Below the pieces are notes generated by a model. That model did not search any database and was not told the origin of the DNA. It worked only from the letters and a program-made list of their open reading frames with translations. From Comamonas_C sp026954015 (GTDB lineage Bacteria; Pseudomonadota; Gammaproteobacteria; Burkholderiales; Burkholderiaceae_C): 64,000 nt of DNA. The DNA is taken from NCBI GenBank assembly GCA_035063785.1, contig JAPSFS010000013.1:14681-78680 (forward strand), in the 5' to 3' direction. This document shows positions 24,663 to 33,351 of the stretch, one piece after another. Position numbers and translations under genes: made by a program. How positions within the stretch are numbered: position 1 is the stretch's first letter; each line of letters opens with the position of its first letter.

Positions 24663-25694
24663 TCAGACGCTCTCGAACGGAAACTTCTCGGTATCCACCT
24701 CGCGCTGCGCCGCGAGCGCGTAGCGGTCCCCTTCGACGCGGTCGGGCGCGAAGAGCACGCCGAGTTCGGCCAGGGTGATCGGATCGAGCGCGAGTGTCGC
24801 GGCGCCGAGGTTTTCGCGCAGGTGCGCGACGCGCGTGGTGCCAGGCAGCGCCACCACGTGCTCGCCCTGGTGCAGCAGCCACGCGAGCGCCAGCTGCGCG
24901 CGCGTGCAGCCCAGACGTTCGGCCACGGTCTGCAGCGGCGCAAGAAGCCGGTGATTGCGCGTGAATACCTCGGGCGCGAAGCGCGGCATCTTCAGCCGCA
25001 GATCGCCGCCATCGAGCTGCGTCACATCGGCAAGCGCGCCGGTGAGAAAACCGCGTCCGAGCGCGCTGAACGCCACGTAGGCCACGCCCAGCTCCCTGCA
25101 GGCCGCCAGCGTCCCCAGTTCGGCGTTGCGCGACCACAGCGAATACTCGCTCTGCAGCGCGGCGATCGGGTGCTCGCGGTGCGCCCGGCGCAGCGTCGCG
25201 GCGCTCACCTCCGACAGGCCGAGCGCGCGGATCTTGCCCTCTTCCTTGAGCCGCGCCATTGCGCCCACCGATTCCTCGATCGGCACGCGCCGGTCCCAGC
25301 GGTGCAGGTAGTACAGGTCGATCACGTCGGTGCCCAGGCGCCGCAGGCTGTCCTCGCAGTTGCGCCGGATCGCCTCGGGCCTGCCGTCGATCACGCGGCG
25401 CACCACGCCATCGTCGCCGCGCACCCCGGCCATCCCGCCCTTGCTGGCCAGCGTGATGTGCGCGCGGTGCGGCCTGAGCACCGGGCCGACGAGCGACTCG
25501 TTGGCGCCAAAGCCATAGAGCGCTGCCGTGTCGAACAGCGTGACGCCGGCATCAAGCGCGGCATGCAGCAGCGCACGCGCGCCCTCTTCGCTCGGGCGGC
25601 GGCCATAGCCATGGCTCAGCCCCATGCAGCCCAGCGCGATGCTGCCGACGCTGAAGGGGCCCAGGGTGCGGTACGGGAGGGTAGCAGCAGACAT
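24663..25694 (-). CDS. Aldo/keto reductase
   Basis: A 343-residue NADPH-dependent oxidoreductase of the AKR13-like (YhdN/IolS) group. The catalytic tetrad is visible as DTAALYG (Asp and Tyr), SKGG (Lys) and YYLHRWD (His), and the C-terminal cofactor region is ALPGTTRVAHLRENLGA. It probably reduces aldehydes or ketones; the substrate is unknown. It reads away from xth (convergent), with 41 bp between its 5' end and the ABC transporter operon behind it. Confidence 0.88.
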   Translation of the reverse strand: MSAATLPYRTLGPFSVGSIALGCMGLSHGYGRRPSEEGARALLHAALDAGVTLFDTAALYGFGANESLVGPVLRPHRAHITLASKGGMAGVRGDDGVVRRVIDGRPEAIRRNCEDSLRRLGTDVIDLYYLHRWDRRVPIEESVGAMARLKEEGKIRALGLSEVSAATLRRAHREHPIAALQSEYSLWSRNAELGTLAACRELGVAYVAFSALGRGFLTGALADVTQLDGGDLRLKMPRFAPEVFTRNHRLLAPLQTVAERLGCTRAQLALAWLLHQGEHVVALPGTTRVAHLRENLGAATLALDPITLAELGVLFAPDRVEGDRYALAAQREVDTEKFPFESV

Positions 25695-25735
25695 CGAAAA
25701 CCTCGGAATCGCTTCACAAAACGCCGGTGCGAACC

Positions 25736-27070
25736 TCAGCGCGCGTCACCCACCCCGATCGGCGGCGGCGCGAGCTGCGTGATCCGCTTGAACAGTTGCG
25801 CGTAGCGGTTGTCCCCGCCGCTCCACGGGTCGCCGTTGCGCGCAAAATCCTCGTTGATTGCGTGCCACTCATCCGCACTGAAGAGCTTGCGCGCCGCCGG
25901 CAGGATGTGGCGTTCCTCGGTGTTCAGGTGCACCCACTCGTCGGCGATGTACGAGCGCACCGCGTCGCGAAAACCGGCAAAGCCCGCCGCACCGCCCTGC
26001 ACGTAGCGCACCAGCGCACGGTCGAGTCTGCTCGTGAGCGTCACCGCTTCGCGGTGTTCGGCTTCGAGCCGGTCCAGGTACCGGTCGACATCGTGCGTCT
26101 TGGTGCGCAGCAGCGCGAAGATCTGGTTTTCCTTGGGGTGGTGGACCTTGTCGGGCACTTCGGCGATGTACTCGATCAGGCTCGCAAGCAGCGTGAAATC
26201 GGGCGCAAGCCTGCCGGCCTCCAGACCGTCGACGACGTGCGTCAGTGCGTCGAGGATCGCGGCGATTGCACGGTGCTCGTTCTGGATCGCGTCGATCGCG
26301 ACGATGCGTTCACGCGCGGGCGTGGGCGCCGCGGCTGTCGTGGCTGTGGCGGCATTGCTGCCCGTGGTGGAGCCCGCGCCCAGCCAGCCGTCGAGCCTGG
26401 CGCGGTCGGCCAGCAACGCGGCGCTGTCGCCCGCGTAGACGACGCGGCCGCGCTCGAGCACCAGCGCGTTCTGCGTGATCGGCAGAATCTGGCGCGCATG
26501 CTGCTCCACGAGGATCACCGCCATGCTGCCCCCGGTCACCATGCCATGGATGATGTGCAGCAACTCCTGCACGATCAGCGGCGCCAGGCCCTCCAGCGGT
26601 TCGTCGAGCAGCAGCATCTTGGGGTTGAGCATCAGCGCGCGCCCGATCGCGAGCATCTGGCGCTCGCCCCCCGAGAGCTGGTTGCCCATGTTGGCGCGGC
26701 GCTCGCGCAGGCGCGGGAACATGCCGTACACGCGCTCGACGTTCCAGTGGCCGGGCCGCGCCACCACGGTGAGGTTTTCCTCCACCGTGAGCGACTCGAA
26801 CACGTCACGCTGCTGCGGCACCCAGCCCAGGCCCAGATGGGCGCGGCGATGGCTGGGCATCTTCGTGATGTCAACGCCATCGAACATGATGCGTCCGCGG
26901 CGCAGGCGCGTGGCGCCCATCAGCGTCGTGAGCAACGTCGTCTTGCCCATGCCGTTGCGCCCGAGCAGCGCCAGGCTGCCGCCCGCCGCGACGCTGAACG
27001 ACTGGTCTTCAAGCACGATCGCATCGCCGTAGCCCGCCCAGACCCCTTCCACCTGCAACAGTTCAGCCAT
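25736..27070 (-). CDS. Branched-chain-type ABC ATPase (LivF) fused to a hemerythrin domain
   Basis: A 444-residue fusion. Residues 1-232 are a complete LivF ATPase: Walker A GRNGMGKTT (37-45), signature LSGGE (132-136), Walker B MLLLDEP (152-158) and the H-loop His191. Residues about 233-257 are a Gly/Thr/Ala linker. Residues about 258-420 form a hemerythrin/HHE domain with candidate di-iron ligands His266, His310 or 311, Glu314, His339, His381, Glu385 or 386 and His388. LivF proteins normally end near residue 235. The gene closes the pmd-linked transporter operon and overlaps livG by 8 bp. The added domain could sense oxygen, nitric oxide or iron and so adjust import (inference). Confidence 0.88.
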   Translation of the reverse strand: MAELLQVEGVWAGYGDAIVLEDQSFSVAAGGSLALLGRNGMGKTTLLTTLMGATRLRRGRIMFDGVDITKMPSHRRAHLGLGWVPQQRDVFESLTVEENLTVVARPGHWNVERVYGMFPRLRERRANMGNQLSGGERQMLAIGRALMLNPKMLLLDEPLEGLAPLIVQELLHIIHGMVTGGSMAVILVEQHARQILPITQNALVLERGRVVYAGDSAALLADRARLDGWLGAGSTTGSNAATATTAAAPTPARERIVAIDAIQNEHRAIAAILDALTHVVDGLEAGRLAPDFTLLASLIEYIAEVPDKVHHPKENQIFALLRTKTHDVDRYLDRLEAEHREAVTLTSRLDRALVRYVQGGAAGFAGFRDAVRSYIADEWVHLNTEERHILPAARKLFSADEWHAINEDFARNGDPWSGGDNRYAQLFKRITQLAPPPIGVGDAR

Positions 27071-27812
27071 GGGCCTCCCCCAGATAGACCTCGCGCACGC
27101 GCGGGTGGCTGGCGATGACCTCGGGCGTGTCCTCGAGCAGCAGCGCGCCCGAGACCAGCACCGAAATACGTTCGGCGAAGCGGAACACCAAGTCCATGTC
27201 GTGCTCGATCAGCAGGATGGTCACGTCACGCGGCAACTGCGCGATCACGTCGAACAGCTCGCGGCTCTCGCTCGTGGGCACGCCCGCCGCGGGCTCGTCC
27301 AGCAGCAGCACCCTGGGATGCTGCGCCAGCGCCAGCGCGATCTCGATCAGGCGCTGGCGGCCATAGGCCAGATTGCGCGTGGTCTCGTAAGCGTCAGACA
27401 GCAGCCCGAGGCGCTGCAGGATCACCGCGGCCTCGTCCACCGCCTCGCCACGCATCGCGAGCGGCTTCCACCAGCGCGCGCCCAGCCCGAGGCGCTCGCT
27501 CACCGACATGGCGACGGATTCGAGCACCGTCATGTCGTTGAAGAGTTGGTTGATCTGGAAGGTGCGCACGAGGCCCTTGCGGCAGCGTGCGTGCTGCGGC
27601 ATGTTCGTCACGTCCTCCCCCATCAGCGCGATGCTGCCCTCGGTGGGCGCGAGATAGCCGGTCAGGAGGTTGATGAGTGTGGTCTTGCCGGCGCCGTTGG
27701 GGCCTATGAGTGCGTGGCGCGCGCCCGCTTCAACCGCAAGATCGACGTGATCGGTGGCGACAAAACCGCCGAACCTGCGCACCAGGGCGCGGGTCTGCAG
27801 TACCGCGCTCAT
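27063..27812 (-). CDS. livG: Branched-chain-type ABC transporter ATPase (LivG)
   Basis: A 249-residue ATPase of the Liv/HAAT group. Walker A is IGPNGAGKTT, followed by LVRTFQINQLF, a signature region YGRQRLIEIALAL (the degenerate LSGG usual in LivG-like proteins of this group), Walker B VLLLDEPAAGV and the H-loop IEHDM. Its ATG overlaps the livM stop as ATGA. It partners the hemerythrin-fused LivF next to it. Confidence 0.9.
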   Translation of the reverse strand: MSAVLQTRALVRRFGGFVATDHVDLAVEAGARHALIGPNGAGKTTLINLLTGYLAPTEGSIALMGEDVTNMPQHARCRKGLVRTFQINQLFNDMTVLESVAMSVSERLGLGARWWKPLAMRGEAVDEAAVILQRLGLLSDAYETTRNLAYGRQRLIEIALALAQHPRVLLLDEPAAGVPTSESRELFDVIAQLPRDVTILLIEHDMDLVFRFAERISVLVSGALLLEDTPEVIASHPRVREVYLGEAHG

Positions 27813-28858
27813 GACGCACCCCCCGCCTGGCGGCTGCGCTCGCGCTGGCGCCTGCGCTCCAGCCATTGCGCGGCCGTCCCCAGGATGCCGCCACGCGCGA
27901 ACATCACCAGCAGCACCAGCGCCAGGCCGAGCCAGAACTGCCAGTACTGCGGGTTCATGTCCGAGAGGAAGTGCTTGGCCACGATGAACACGATGGCACC
28001 GATCAGGCCGCCGTACAGCCGCCCGGTGCCGCCCAGGATCAGGATGAGCAGCAGGTCCGCTGAATTCTCGAAGCCGAGCACCGACAGCGACACGAACTGG
28101 TTGGTCTGCGCGAGCACCGCACCCGCCACGCCGGCATAGGCCGCGCCCAGGGTGTACACCGCCACCAGGCGGTGATTGACCGGCACGCCCAGCGCCGGCA
28201 TGCGCTGCGCGTTCATCTGGATGCCGCGCAGGCTCTGGCCGAACGGCGAGTGCACGAGGCGGCGCGCCAGCCAGAACAGCACGAACAGCACCACCACCGC
28301 ATAGATGTAGCCTACGCGGCCGTACATGTCGAACTCGAACAGGCCGAGCACGGGCTTGATCTCGATGCCCGGGATGCCGTCGACGCCGCCGGTGATGCTG
28401 CTGAACTTGTTGGCCAGCTCGTAGAGCATGAGCGCCACGCCCAGCGTGACCATGAGCCGCGCCAGGTCGCTGCCGCGCAGCAGCAGGAAGCTGCTCAGGA
28501 ACCCCAGGACGGCCGCGAACACGGCCGCCAGCAGCAGCCCCGTGAGCGGGTCTCCCATGCCGCGCATGCCCAGCAAGCCCACGGTGTAGGCCCCGACGCC
28601 GAAGAACGCCGCATGCCCGAGCGAAATGATGCCGGCGTAGCCGAAGATCAGGTCGAGTGAGAGCGCGAACAGGCTGGTGACCGCGATCTGGCTGAGCAGC
28701 AGATAGTTGCCCGGGAACAGGAAATAGGCCGCGACGGGCAGGCACCAGAACAGGTATTCGAGAGGCTGCCAGCGCGCCGAGCGGCGGTAGCGCCGCAGCA
28801 CCTCGTGCAGGGCCGGGGCCTGGCTGGCCACAGCCGGGCGCAAAGCGGAGGAGTCCAT
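27809..28858 (-). CDS. livM: Branched-chain-type ABC permease (LivM)
   Basis: A 349-residue inner-membrane permease with about ten helices. The family hallmark GYAGIISLGHAAFFGVGAYTVGLLG comes early, and the EAA-like LILILGGTGRLYGGLIGA lies near the end. An arginine-rich cytoplasmic tail (RRRQRERSRQ) follows. It pairs with the LivH permease 9 bp upstream. Its position downstream of pmdABC suggests uptake of protocatechuate or another aromatic carboxylate (inference). Confidence 0.9.
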   Translation of the reverse strand: MDSSALRPAVASQAPALHEVLRRYRRSARWQPLEYLFWCLPVAAYFLFPGNYLLLSQIAVTSLFALSLDLIFGYAGIISLGHAAFFGVGAYTVGLLGMRGMGDPLTGLLLAAVFAAVLGFLSSFLLLRGSDLARLMVTLGVALMLYELANKFSSITGGVDGIPGIEIKPVLGLFEFDMYGRVGYIYAVVVLFVLFWLARRLVHSPFGQSLRGIQMNAQRMPALGVPVNHRLVAVYTLGAAYAGVAGAVLAQTNQFVSLSVLGFENSADLLLILILGGTGRLYGGLIGAIVFIVAKHFLSDMNPQYWQFWLGLALVLLVMFARGGILGTAAQWLERRRQRERSRQAGGAS

Positions 28859-28867
28859 GTCGCTGCC

Positions 28868-29722
28868 TTATTGATGGGCACGGCCAAACAGTCCCTGCGG
28901 CCTGAAGATCAGGATCATGACCATGATGGCGTAGATGATGAAGGCGCCGATCTGCGGCACGTAGTACTTGCCCGCCACATCGGCCACGCCCAGCAGCAGC
29001 GCCGCCCAGAGGGAGCCGAGGATGTTGCCGCCACCGCCCACGGTGACGACGATGAGGAAGTACACGAGGTACTTGACCGGGAACTCCGGATCGAGCCCCA
29101 GCATCTCGACGCCCAGCGCGCCGCCGAGGCCCGCGAGCGCTGAGCCCAGCGCGAAGGTGAGCATGAACACGCGGTTCACGTCGATGCCCAGGCCCCGCGC
29201 GGTGCGCTGGTTGTCCACGGCGGCGCGCAGGCGCGCGCCGAACGAAGTACGGATCACCGACCACTGCAGGCCGACCGCGACCACGATGCCCGCGATCACG
29301 AGGAACAGCCGGTACACGCCGATGTCGATGCCTGGCAGGTGGATTTGTCCCGAGAGAAAGCCCGGCAGGTGCAGCGGCTGCTGGCGCGCGCCGAAGAAGT
29401 AGTGCGTCGCCGCCACCGCCATGAAGACGAGGCCGAGCGAGAACAGCACCTGGTCGAGCGCCGACGCCTCGTAGAGGCGCCGGTAGAGCAGGCGCTCCAG
29501 GATCACGCCGACGATGCCCGGCACGATGATCGCGAACGGTATCGTCGCGAGAAACGGCACGCCCCAGTCATTGAGCAGCACGACGCAGACGTAGCCGCCC
29601 ACCATCGCGAAGACGCCATGGGCGAGGTTCACGAAATTCATCAATCCCAGCGTGACCGACAGGCCCACGCTGATCAGGAAGAGCAACATGCCGAAGGCGA
29701 TACCGTCAAAGATGATCGTCAT
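28868..29722 (-). CDS. livH: Branched-chain-type ABC permease (LivH)
   Basis: A 284-residue inner-membrane permease with about eight helices. It opens MTIIFDGIAFGMLLFLISVGLSV, followed by LGLMNFVNLAHGVFAMVGGYVCV, the usual LivH signature; the coupling loop GGGGNILGSLWAALLLG is near the C-terminus. It lies between the periplasmic binding protein and LivM in the pmd-linked transporter. Confidence 0.9.
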   Translation of the reverse strand: MTIIFDGIAFGMLLFLISVGLSVTLGLMNFVNLAHGVFAMVGGYVCVVLLNDWGVPFLATIPFAIIVPGIVGVILERLLYRRLYEASALDQVLFSLGLVFMAVAATHYFFGARQQPLHLPGFLSGQIHLPGIDIGVYRLFLVIAGIVVAVGLQWSVIRTSFGARLRAAVDNQRTARGLGIDVNRVFMLTFALGSALAGLGGALGVEMLGLDPEFPVKYLVYFLIVVTVGGGGNILGSLWAALLLGVADVAGKYYVPQIGAFIIYAIMVMILIFRPQGLFGRAHQ

Positions 29723-29790
29723 GGTGGCTCACACAGGCTGGATGAACCGGGGCGCGCCCGCCGGCACGCCCCGCGGGCCGCGGGTTGGGG

Positions 29791-30969
29791 CTACTTCGCT
29801 TCCTTGCCGGGGTCCTTGACCGCGGTGAGCGTCGCGAATTCGACGTTCTGCAACTGGCCGTTGACGTTTTCCAGCTTGCGGATGTATTCGTTCTGGACGA
29901 CGTCGCGCGTCTGCGGGTCGATCTGCACCGGACCGCGCGGGCTCACCCACTGCATGCCCTTGGCCGCCGCCACGAAGGCGTCGCCGCTGGCGTCGCCCTT
30001 GGTCTTTTCCAGCACCTGGTAAATCAGGTGCATGCCGTCGTAGCCGCCGATGGACATGAAGTTCGGCCGGTCCTTCGGGAAGGCCTTGAGGTAAGCCGCG
30101 ACGTAGGCCTTGTTCTCGGGCGAATCGTGCGCCTGCGAATAGTGGAAGGCCGTGACCAGGCCGAGCGCCGAATTGCCCATCGCGGCCAGTTCGTTCTCGT
30201 CCGTCAGGTCACCCGGGCCGATGGCCTGGATGCCGACCTTGTCCAGGCCCAGCTCGCGAAAGCCCTTCATCAGCGCGACCATGGAGCTGCCCGGCGGCAC
30301 GAAGGTGAACATGGCGTCCGGCTTGGCGTCCTTCACGCGCTCCAGATAGGCCGCGTAGTCGGCGGTGTTCACGGGGGTGCGCACCTCGCCGACGATCTTG
30401 CCGCCCAGCTCGGTGAAGGTCTTCTTGAACTGCACCTCGGCGTCGTGGCCCGGGCCGTAGTCGGCCACCAGCGTGTACGCGGACTTGATGTTGTTCTCGG
30501 CCGCCCACTTGGCCATGGCCCACGAGCCCTGCGGCAGCGTCATCGACACGCGCACGATATAGGGCGATTTTTCGGTGACCGACGAGGTGGCGGCGTTCAT
30601 CACGATCATCGGCACCTTGCCCTGCGTGGCCAGCGGCGCGGCGGAAAACGCGTTGGGCGTGAGGTCGAACCCGGCGAGGATGTCCACCTTGTCGTTCACG
30701 AGCAGCTCCTGCGCGACGCGCTTGGCCACCTGCGGCGCCATGCCGGTGTCGTCCTTGACGATGAGCTTGACCTTGCGCCCGGCCACCGTGTCGCCGTGCT
30801 CGGCCATGTACACGTCGATGCCGTGCTTGATCTGCTTGCCGTAGTCGGCGAACGGCCCCGACACCGAGAGCACGAGGCCGATGGTGAGGTCCTTGGCCTG
30901 TGCCAGCCCGGCCGTGGCCAGGGCAGTCGCCACCAGCGTGGCCTTGATCACGTTCTTGACGAATCGCAT
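29791..30969 (-). CDS. Periplasmic binding protein of the pmd-linked ABC transporter (LivK-like)
   Basis: A 392-residue type-I periplasmic binding protein with a signal peptide (FVKNVIKATLVATALATAGLAQA) cleaved before KDLTIGLVLS. The core has IGLVLSVSGPFADYGKQIKHGID and the later SIGGYDGMHLIYQVLEKT, as in ABC binding proteins for aromatic acids and amides. The start at 30969 is preferred over one four codons upstream. Its gene follows pmdC after 38 bp and heads the five-gene transporter set. Confidence 0.88.
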   Translation of the reverse strand: MRFVKNVIKATLVATALATAGLAQAKDLTIGLVLSVSGPFADYGKQIKHGIDVYMAEHGDTVAGRKVKLIVKDDTGMAPQVAKRVAQELLVNDKVDILAGFDLTPNAFSAAPLATQGKVPMIVMNAATSSVTEKSPYIVRVSMTLPQGSWAMAKWAAENNIKSAYTLVADYGPGHDAEVQFKKTFTELGGKIVGEVRTPVNTADYAAYLERVKDAKPDAMFTFVPPGSSMVALMKGFRELGLDKVGIQAIGPGDLTDENELAAMGNSALGLVTAFHYSQAHDSPENKAYVAAYLKAFPKDRPNFMSIGGYDGMHLIYQVLEKTKGDASGDAFVAAAKGMQWVSPRGPVQIDPQTRDVVQNEYIRKLENVNGQLQNVEFATLTAVKDPGKEAK

Positions 30970-31007
30970 GAGAGTCTCCAAAGGTTATGAAAAGAATAAA
31001 CGGGCAC

Positions 31008-31964
31008 TCAAGCCCCCAGTTGGCGCTCCAGGCCGTCCAGGACCTGATAGCAGCCGAACACCTGCTGCACGCTGGCGTTGGGCTCGCGCCCTTCGCGGAT
31101 CGCGGCGAAGAATTCACGGTCCTGCAGCTCGATGCCGTTCATCGACACGGCCACCTTGGACACGTCGATCTTTTCCTCCTTGCCGTTGTAGAGGTCGTCG
31201 TAGCGCGCCAGGTAGGTGCCGCTGTCGCCGATATAGCGGAAGAACGTGCCCAGCGGGCCGTCGTTGTTGAACGAGAGGCTGAGCGTGCAGATCGCGCCGC
31301 TGGCGGTCTTGAGCTGGATGCTCATGTCCATCGCGATGCCGAGCTGCGGATGGATCGGGCCCTGCACCGCGTTGGCCTGCACGATGGGGCTGCCCGCCTG
31401 CCAGGCGAACAGGTCCACGGTGTGCGCCGCATGGTGCCACAGCAGGTGGTCGGTCCACGAGCGCGGCTGGCCCAGCGCGTTGGTGTTGGTACGGCGAAAG
31501 AAATAGGTCTGCACGTCCATCTGCTGGATGTGGAATTCACCCGCCGCGATCTTCTTGTGCACCCACTGGTGGCTGGGGTTGAAGCGGCGCGTGTGGCCCA
31601 CCATCGCGACGAGCCCGGTCTGCTTGCGCAGATCGAGCACCGCCTGCGCATCGGCCAGGCTGTCGGCCAGCGGAATCTCCACCTGTACGTGCTTGCCGGC
31701 CCTCAGGCACTGCTGCGCCTGCGCCGCGTGCATCTGCGTGGGGGTGCACAGGATCACCGCGTCCACCTCGGGCAGCGCCAGGCTCTCGGCCAGATCGGTC
31801 GCCACGTGCCCGATGCCGTACTTGTCGGCGACGTCCTGCGTCTGGTCGCGCCGGCGGCCGACGAGCGAGACGACCCGCACGCCCTCGATGTTGCGGATGC
31901 CGTCCAGATGCTTGATGCCGAAGGCCCCGGCGCCCGCCAATGCGACGTTGATGGGTTTGTTCAT
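31008..31964 (-). CDS. pmdC: 4-carboxy-2-hydroxymuconate-6-semialdehyde dehydrogenase
   Basis: A 318-residue NADP-dependent dehydrogenase of the Gfo/Idh/MocA fold, matching LigC/PmdC. It oxidises the ring-cleavage product of protocatechuate (as its hemiacetal) to 2-pyrone-4,6-dicarboxylate. The Rossmann motif NVALAGAGAFGIKHL is at the N-terminus, VEIPLADSLADAQAVLD at about residues 95-110, and the C-terminal beta-sheet domain contains RRFNPSHQWVHKKI and WHHAAHTVDLFAWQ. It lies directly behind pmdB, separated by a dispersed repeat, in the classical pmdABC order. Confidence 0.92.
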   Translation of the reverse strand: MNKPINVALAGAGAFGIKHLDGIRNIEGVRVVSLVGRRRDQTQDVADKYGIGHVATDLAESLALPEVDAVILCTPTQMHAAQAQQCLRAGKHVQVEIPLADSLADAQAVLDLRKQTGLVAMVGHTRRFNPSHQWVHKKIAAGEFHIQQMDVQTYFFRRTNTNALGQPRSWTDHLLWHHAAHTVDLFAWQAGSPIVQANAVQGPIHPQLGIAMDMSIQLKTASGAICTLSLSFNNDGPLGTFFRYIGDSGTYLARYDDLYNGKEEKIDVSKVAVSMNGIELQDREFFAAIREGREPNASVQQVFGCYQVLDGLERQLGA

Positions 31965-31973
31965 GGTTCTCCT

Positions 31974-32023
31974 CTTTCGATAGCTGTCAGCGCTTGTACA
32001 GCAAGCGCTCATGCCGGGTTTTC
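31974..32023 (+). repeat. Dispersed ATAGCTG repeat between pmdB and pmdC
   Basis: The sequence TTCGATAGCTGTCAGCGCTT continues through GTACAGCAAGCGCTCATGCCGGGTTTT. It overlaps the last codons and stop of pmdB. Confidence 0.75.
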
Positions 32024-32881
32024 CAGAATAAGATGGCCGACGGCCGTGTTGGACGCGGGCACATGGTAGAAGCGGTGCACCACCTTGGGCAGCGGCCGCG
32101 CCTGATCGACGTCGGCCATCGCGCCGCGTGCGATCAGCCACATCACGAGCTCGATGCCCTCGCTGCCCGCCTCGCGCACGTATTCGATGTGCGGAATTTC
32201 GGCCAGGCCCACGGGGTTTTCGATCAGGAGGTCGAGGAAGCGGTGGTCCCACGCCTTGTTGATCAGCCCGGCGCGCGCGCCCTGGAGCTGGTGGCTCATG
32301 CCGCCCGTGCCCCAGATCTGCACGTTGAGATCCTCGTCGTAGCTCTCGATGGCCTTGCGGATCGCGCGGCCCAGGTTCAGGCAGCGCATGCCCGAGGGCA
32401 CGGGGTACTGCACCACGTTCACCGCCAGCGGAATCACGGGGCAGGGCCAGGCATCCTTGACCGGGTCTTTTTCGCCGCACATGAGCGAAAGAGGCACGGT
32501 CAGGCCATGGTCCACGTCCATCTTGTTGACGATGGTGAGGTCAAAGTCCTGCTGGATCACGCTTTGCGCGATGTGGCTCGCAAGCTCGGGGTGGCCGATC
32601 ACCTTGGGCACGGGGCGCGGGCCCCAGCCTTCGTCGGCCACGTGGTATTCGGCGGCGGTGCCGAGCGCGAAGGTGGGGATCATGTCCAGGCTGAACGCGG
32701 TGGCGTGGTCGTTGTAGACCAGCAGGATCACGTCGGGCTTGCGCTCCTTGAGCCACTCGCGCGAGAAGTCGTAGCCCGCGAACATCGGCGCCCAGTAGGG
32801 CTCGTGCGTCTTGTGCAGGTCCATGGCCGCGCCGATCGCGGGCACGTGCGAGGTGTAGACGGAGGCGGTGATGCGCGCCAT
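32009..32881 (-). CDS. pmdB: Protocatechuate 4,5-dioxygenase beta subunit
   Basis: A 290-residue catalytic subunit of a type II extradiol dioxygenase. Fe(II) ligands equivalent to those of LigB are His12 (SHVPAIG), His59 (YNDHATAF) and Glu241 (AGSEGIEL), with catalytic His197 (GGMSHQL). It cleaves protocatechuate between C4 and C5. The start at 32881 has a GGACA site behind it, five bases after the pmdA stop. The last residues (LENPA) are encoded partly by the dispersed repeat. Confidence 0.95.
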   Translation of the reverse strand: MARITASVYTSHVPAIGAAMDLHKTHEPYWAPMFAGYDFSREWLKERKPDVILLVYNDHATAFSLDMIPTFALGTAAEYHVADEGWGPRPVPKVIGHPELASHIAQSVIQQDFDLTIVNKMDVDHGLTVPLSLMCGEKDPVKDAWPCPVIPLAVNVVQYPVPSGMRCLNLGRAIRKAIESYDEDLNVQIWGTGGMSHQLQGARAGLINKAWDHRFLDLLIENPVGLAEIPHIEYVREAGSEGIELVMWLIARGAMADVDQARPLPKVVHRFYHVPASNTAVGHLILENPA

Positions 32882-32883
32882 GT

Positions 32884-33339
32884 TCAATGTCCTTTCGATG
32901 CTGCCGCGGCGCGCCCTGCGCTGCCCTGGGGCTGGTGCTGGGGCTGTGCGTCGCCGTCTTCGCCCAGGTAGCGGTTGCCTTCAGCCGAGCGACCGCCCGC
33001 CACCATCATGGCGCGGTACTCGTCCTCGGTCATGCCGGTCATGGAGCCGGCCATCTGCTGGAAGCTCTTGCCGTCGGTGGCGCCGATGCGCGCGAGGAAA
33101 TAGATGTTGCCGCCGGTGCGCATGCACCAGTTCAGGTCGCGCGCCAGCACCGCCTGCTTCTGCTCCTCGGTCATCGGCCATTCGTCGAGGTAGGCGCGCT
33201 CGTTGGCCTTGAAGCGTTCGCGGTTTTCGGGCTTCATCAGCGAGACGCAGAACTGGTTTAGCCAATAGCCTTTGCGGCTTTGCTCGGCATCGAAAATGAT
33301 CGTGCCGGGCACGTCGAGATAGGGCTTTTCGAGGGCCAT
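32884..33339 (-). CDS. pmdA: Protocatechuate 4,5-dioxygenase alpha subunit
   Basis: A 151-residue small subunit of the PmdAB (LigAB) dioxygenase that covers the active site of the beta subunit. It has the LigA-type helices KGYWLNQFCVSLMKPENRERF and NWCMRTGGNIYFLARIGATDGKSFQQM. The Pro/Gln/Ala-rich tail (about residues 125-151) is longer than in Sphingobium LigA. The gene is transcribed directly ahead of pmdB in the pmd operon. Confidence 0.93.
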   Translation of the reverse strand: MALEKPYLDVPGTIIFDAEQSRKGYWLNQFCVSLMKPENRERFKANERAYLDEWPMTEEQKQAVLARDLNWCMRTGGNIYFLARIGATDGKSFQQMAGSMTGMTEDEYRAMMVAGGRSAEGNRYLGEDGDAQPQHQPQGSAGRAAAASKGH

Positions 33340-33351
33340 CGTGTGCTCCTT

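Noticed and set aside
27813..29264. In-frame extension upstream of livG
   Set aside because: It runs through the livM and livH genes in another frame; the livG ATG at 27812 overlaps the livM stop in the usual way.
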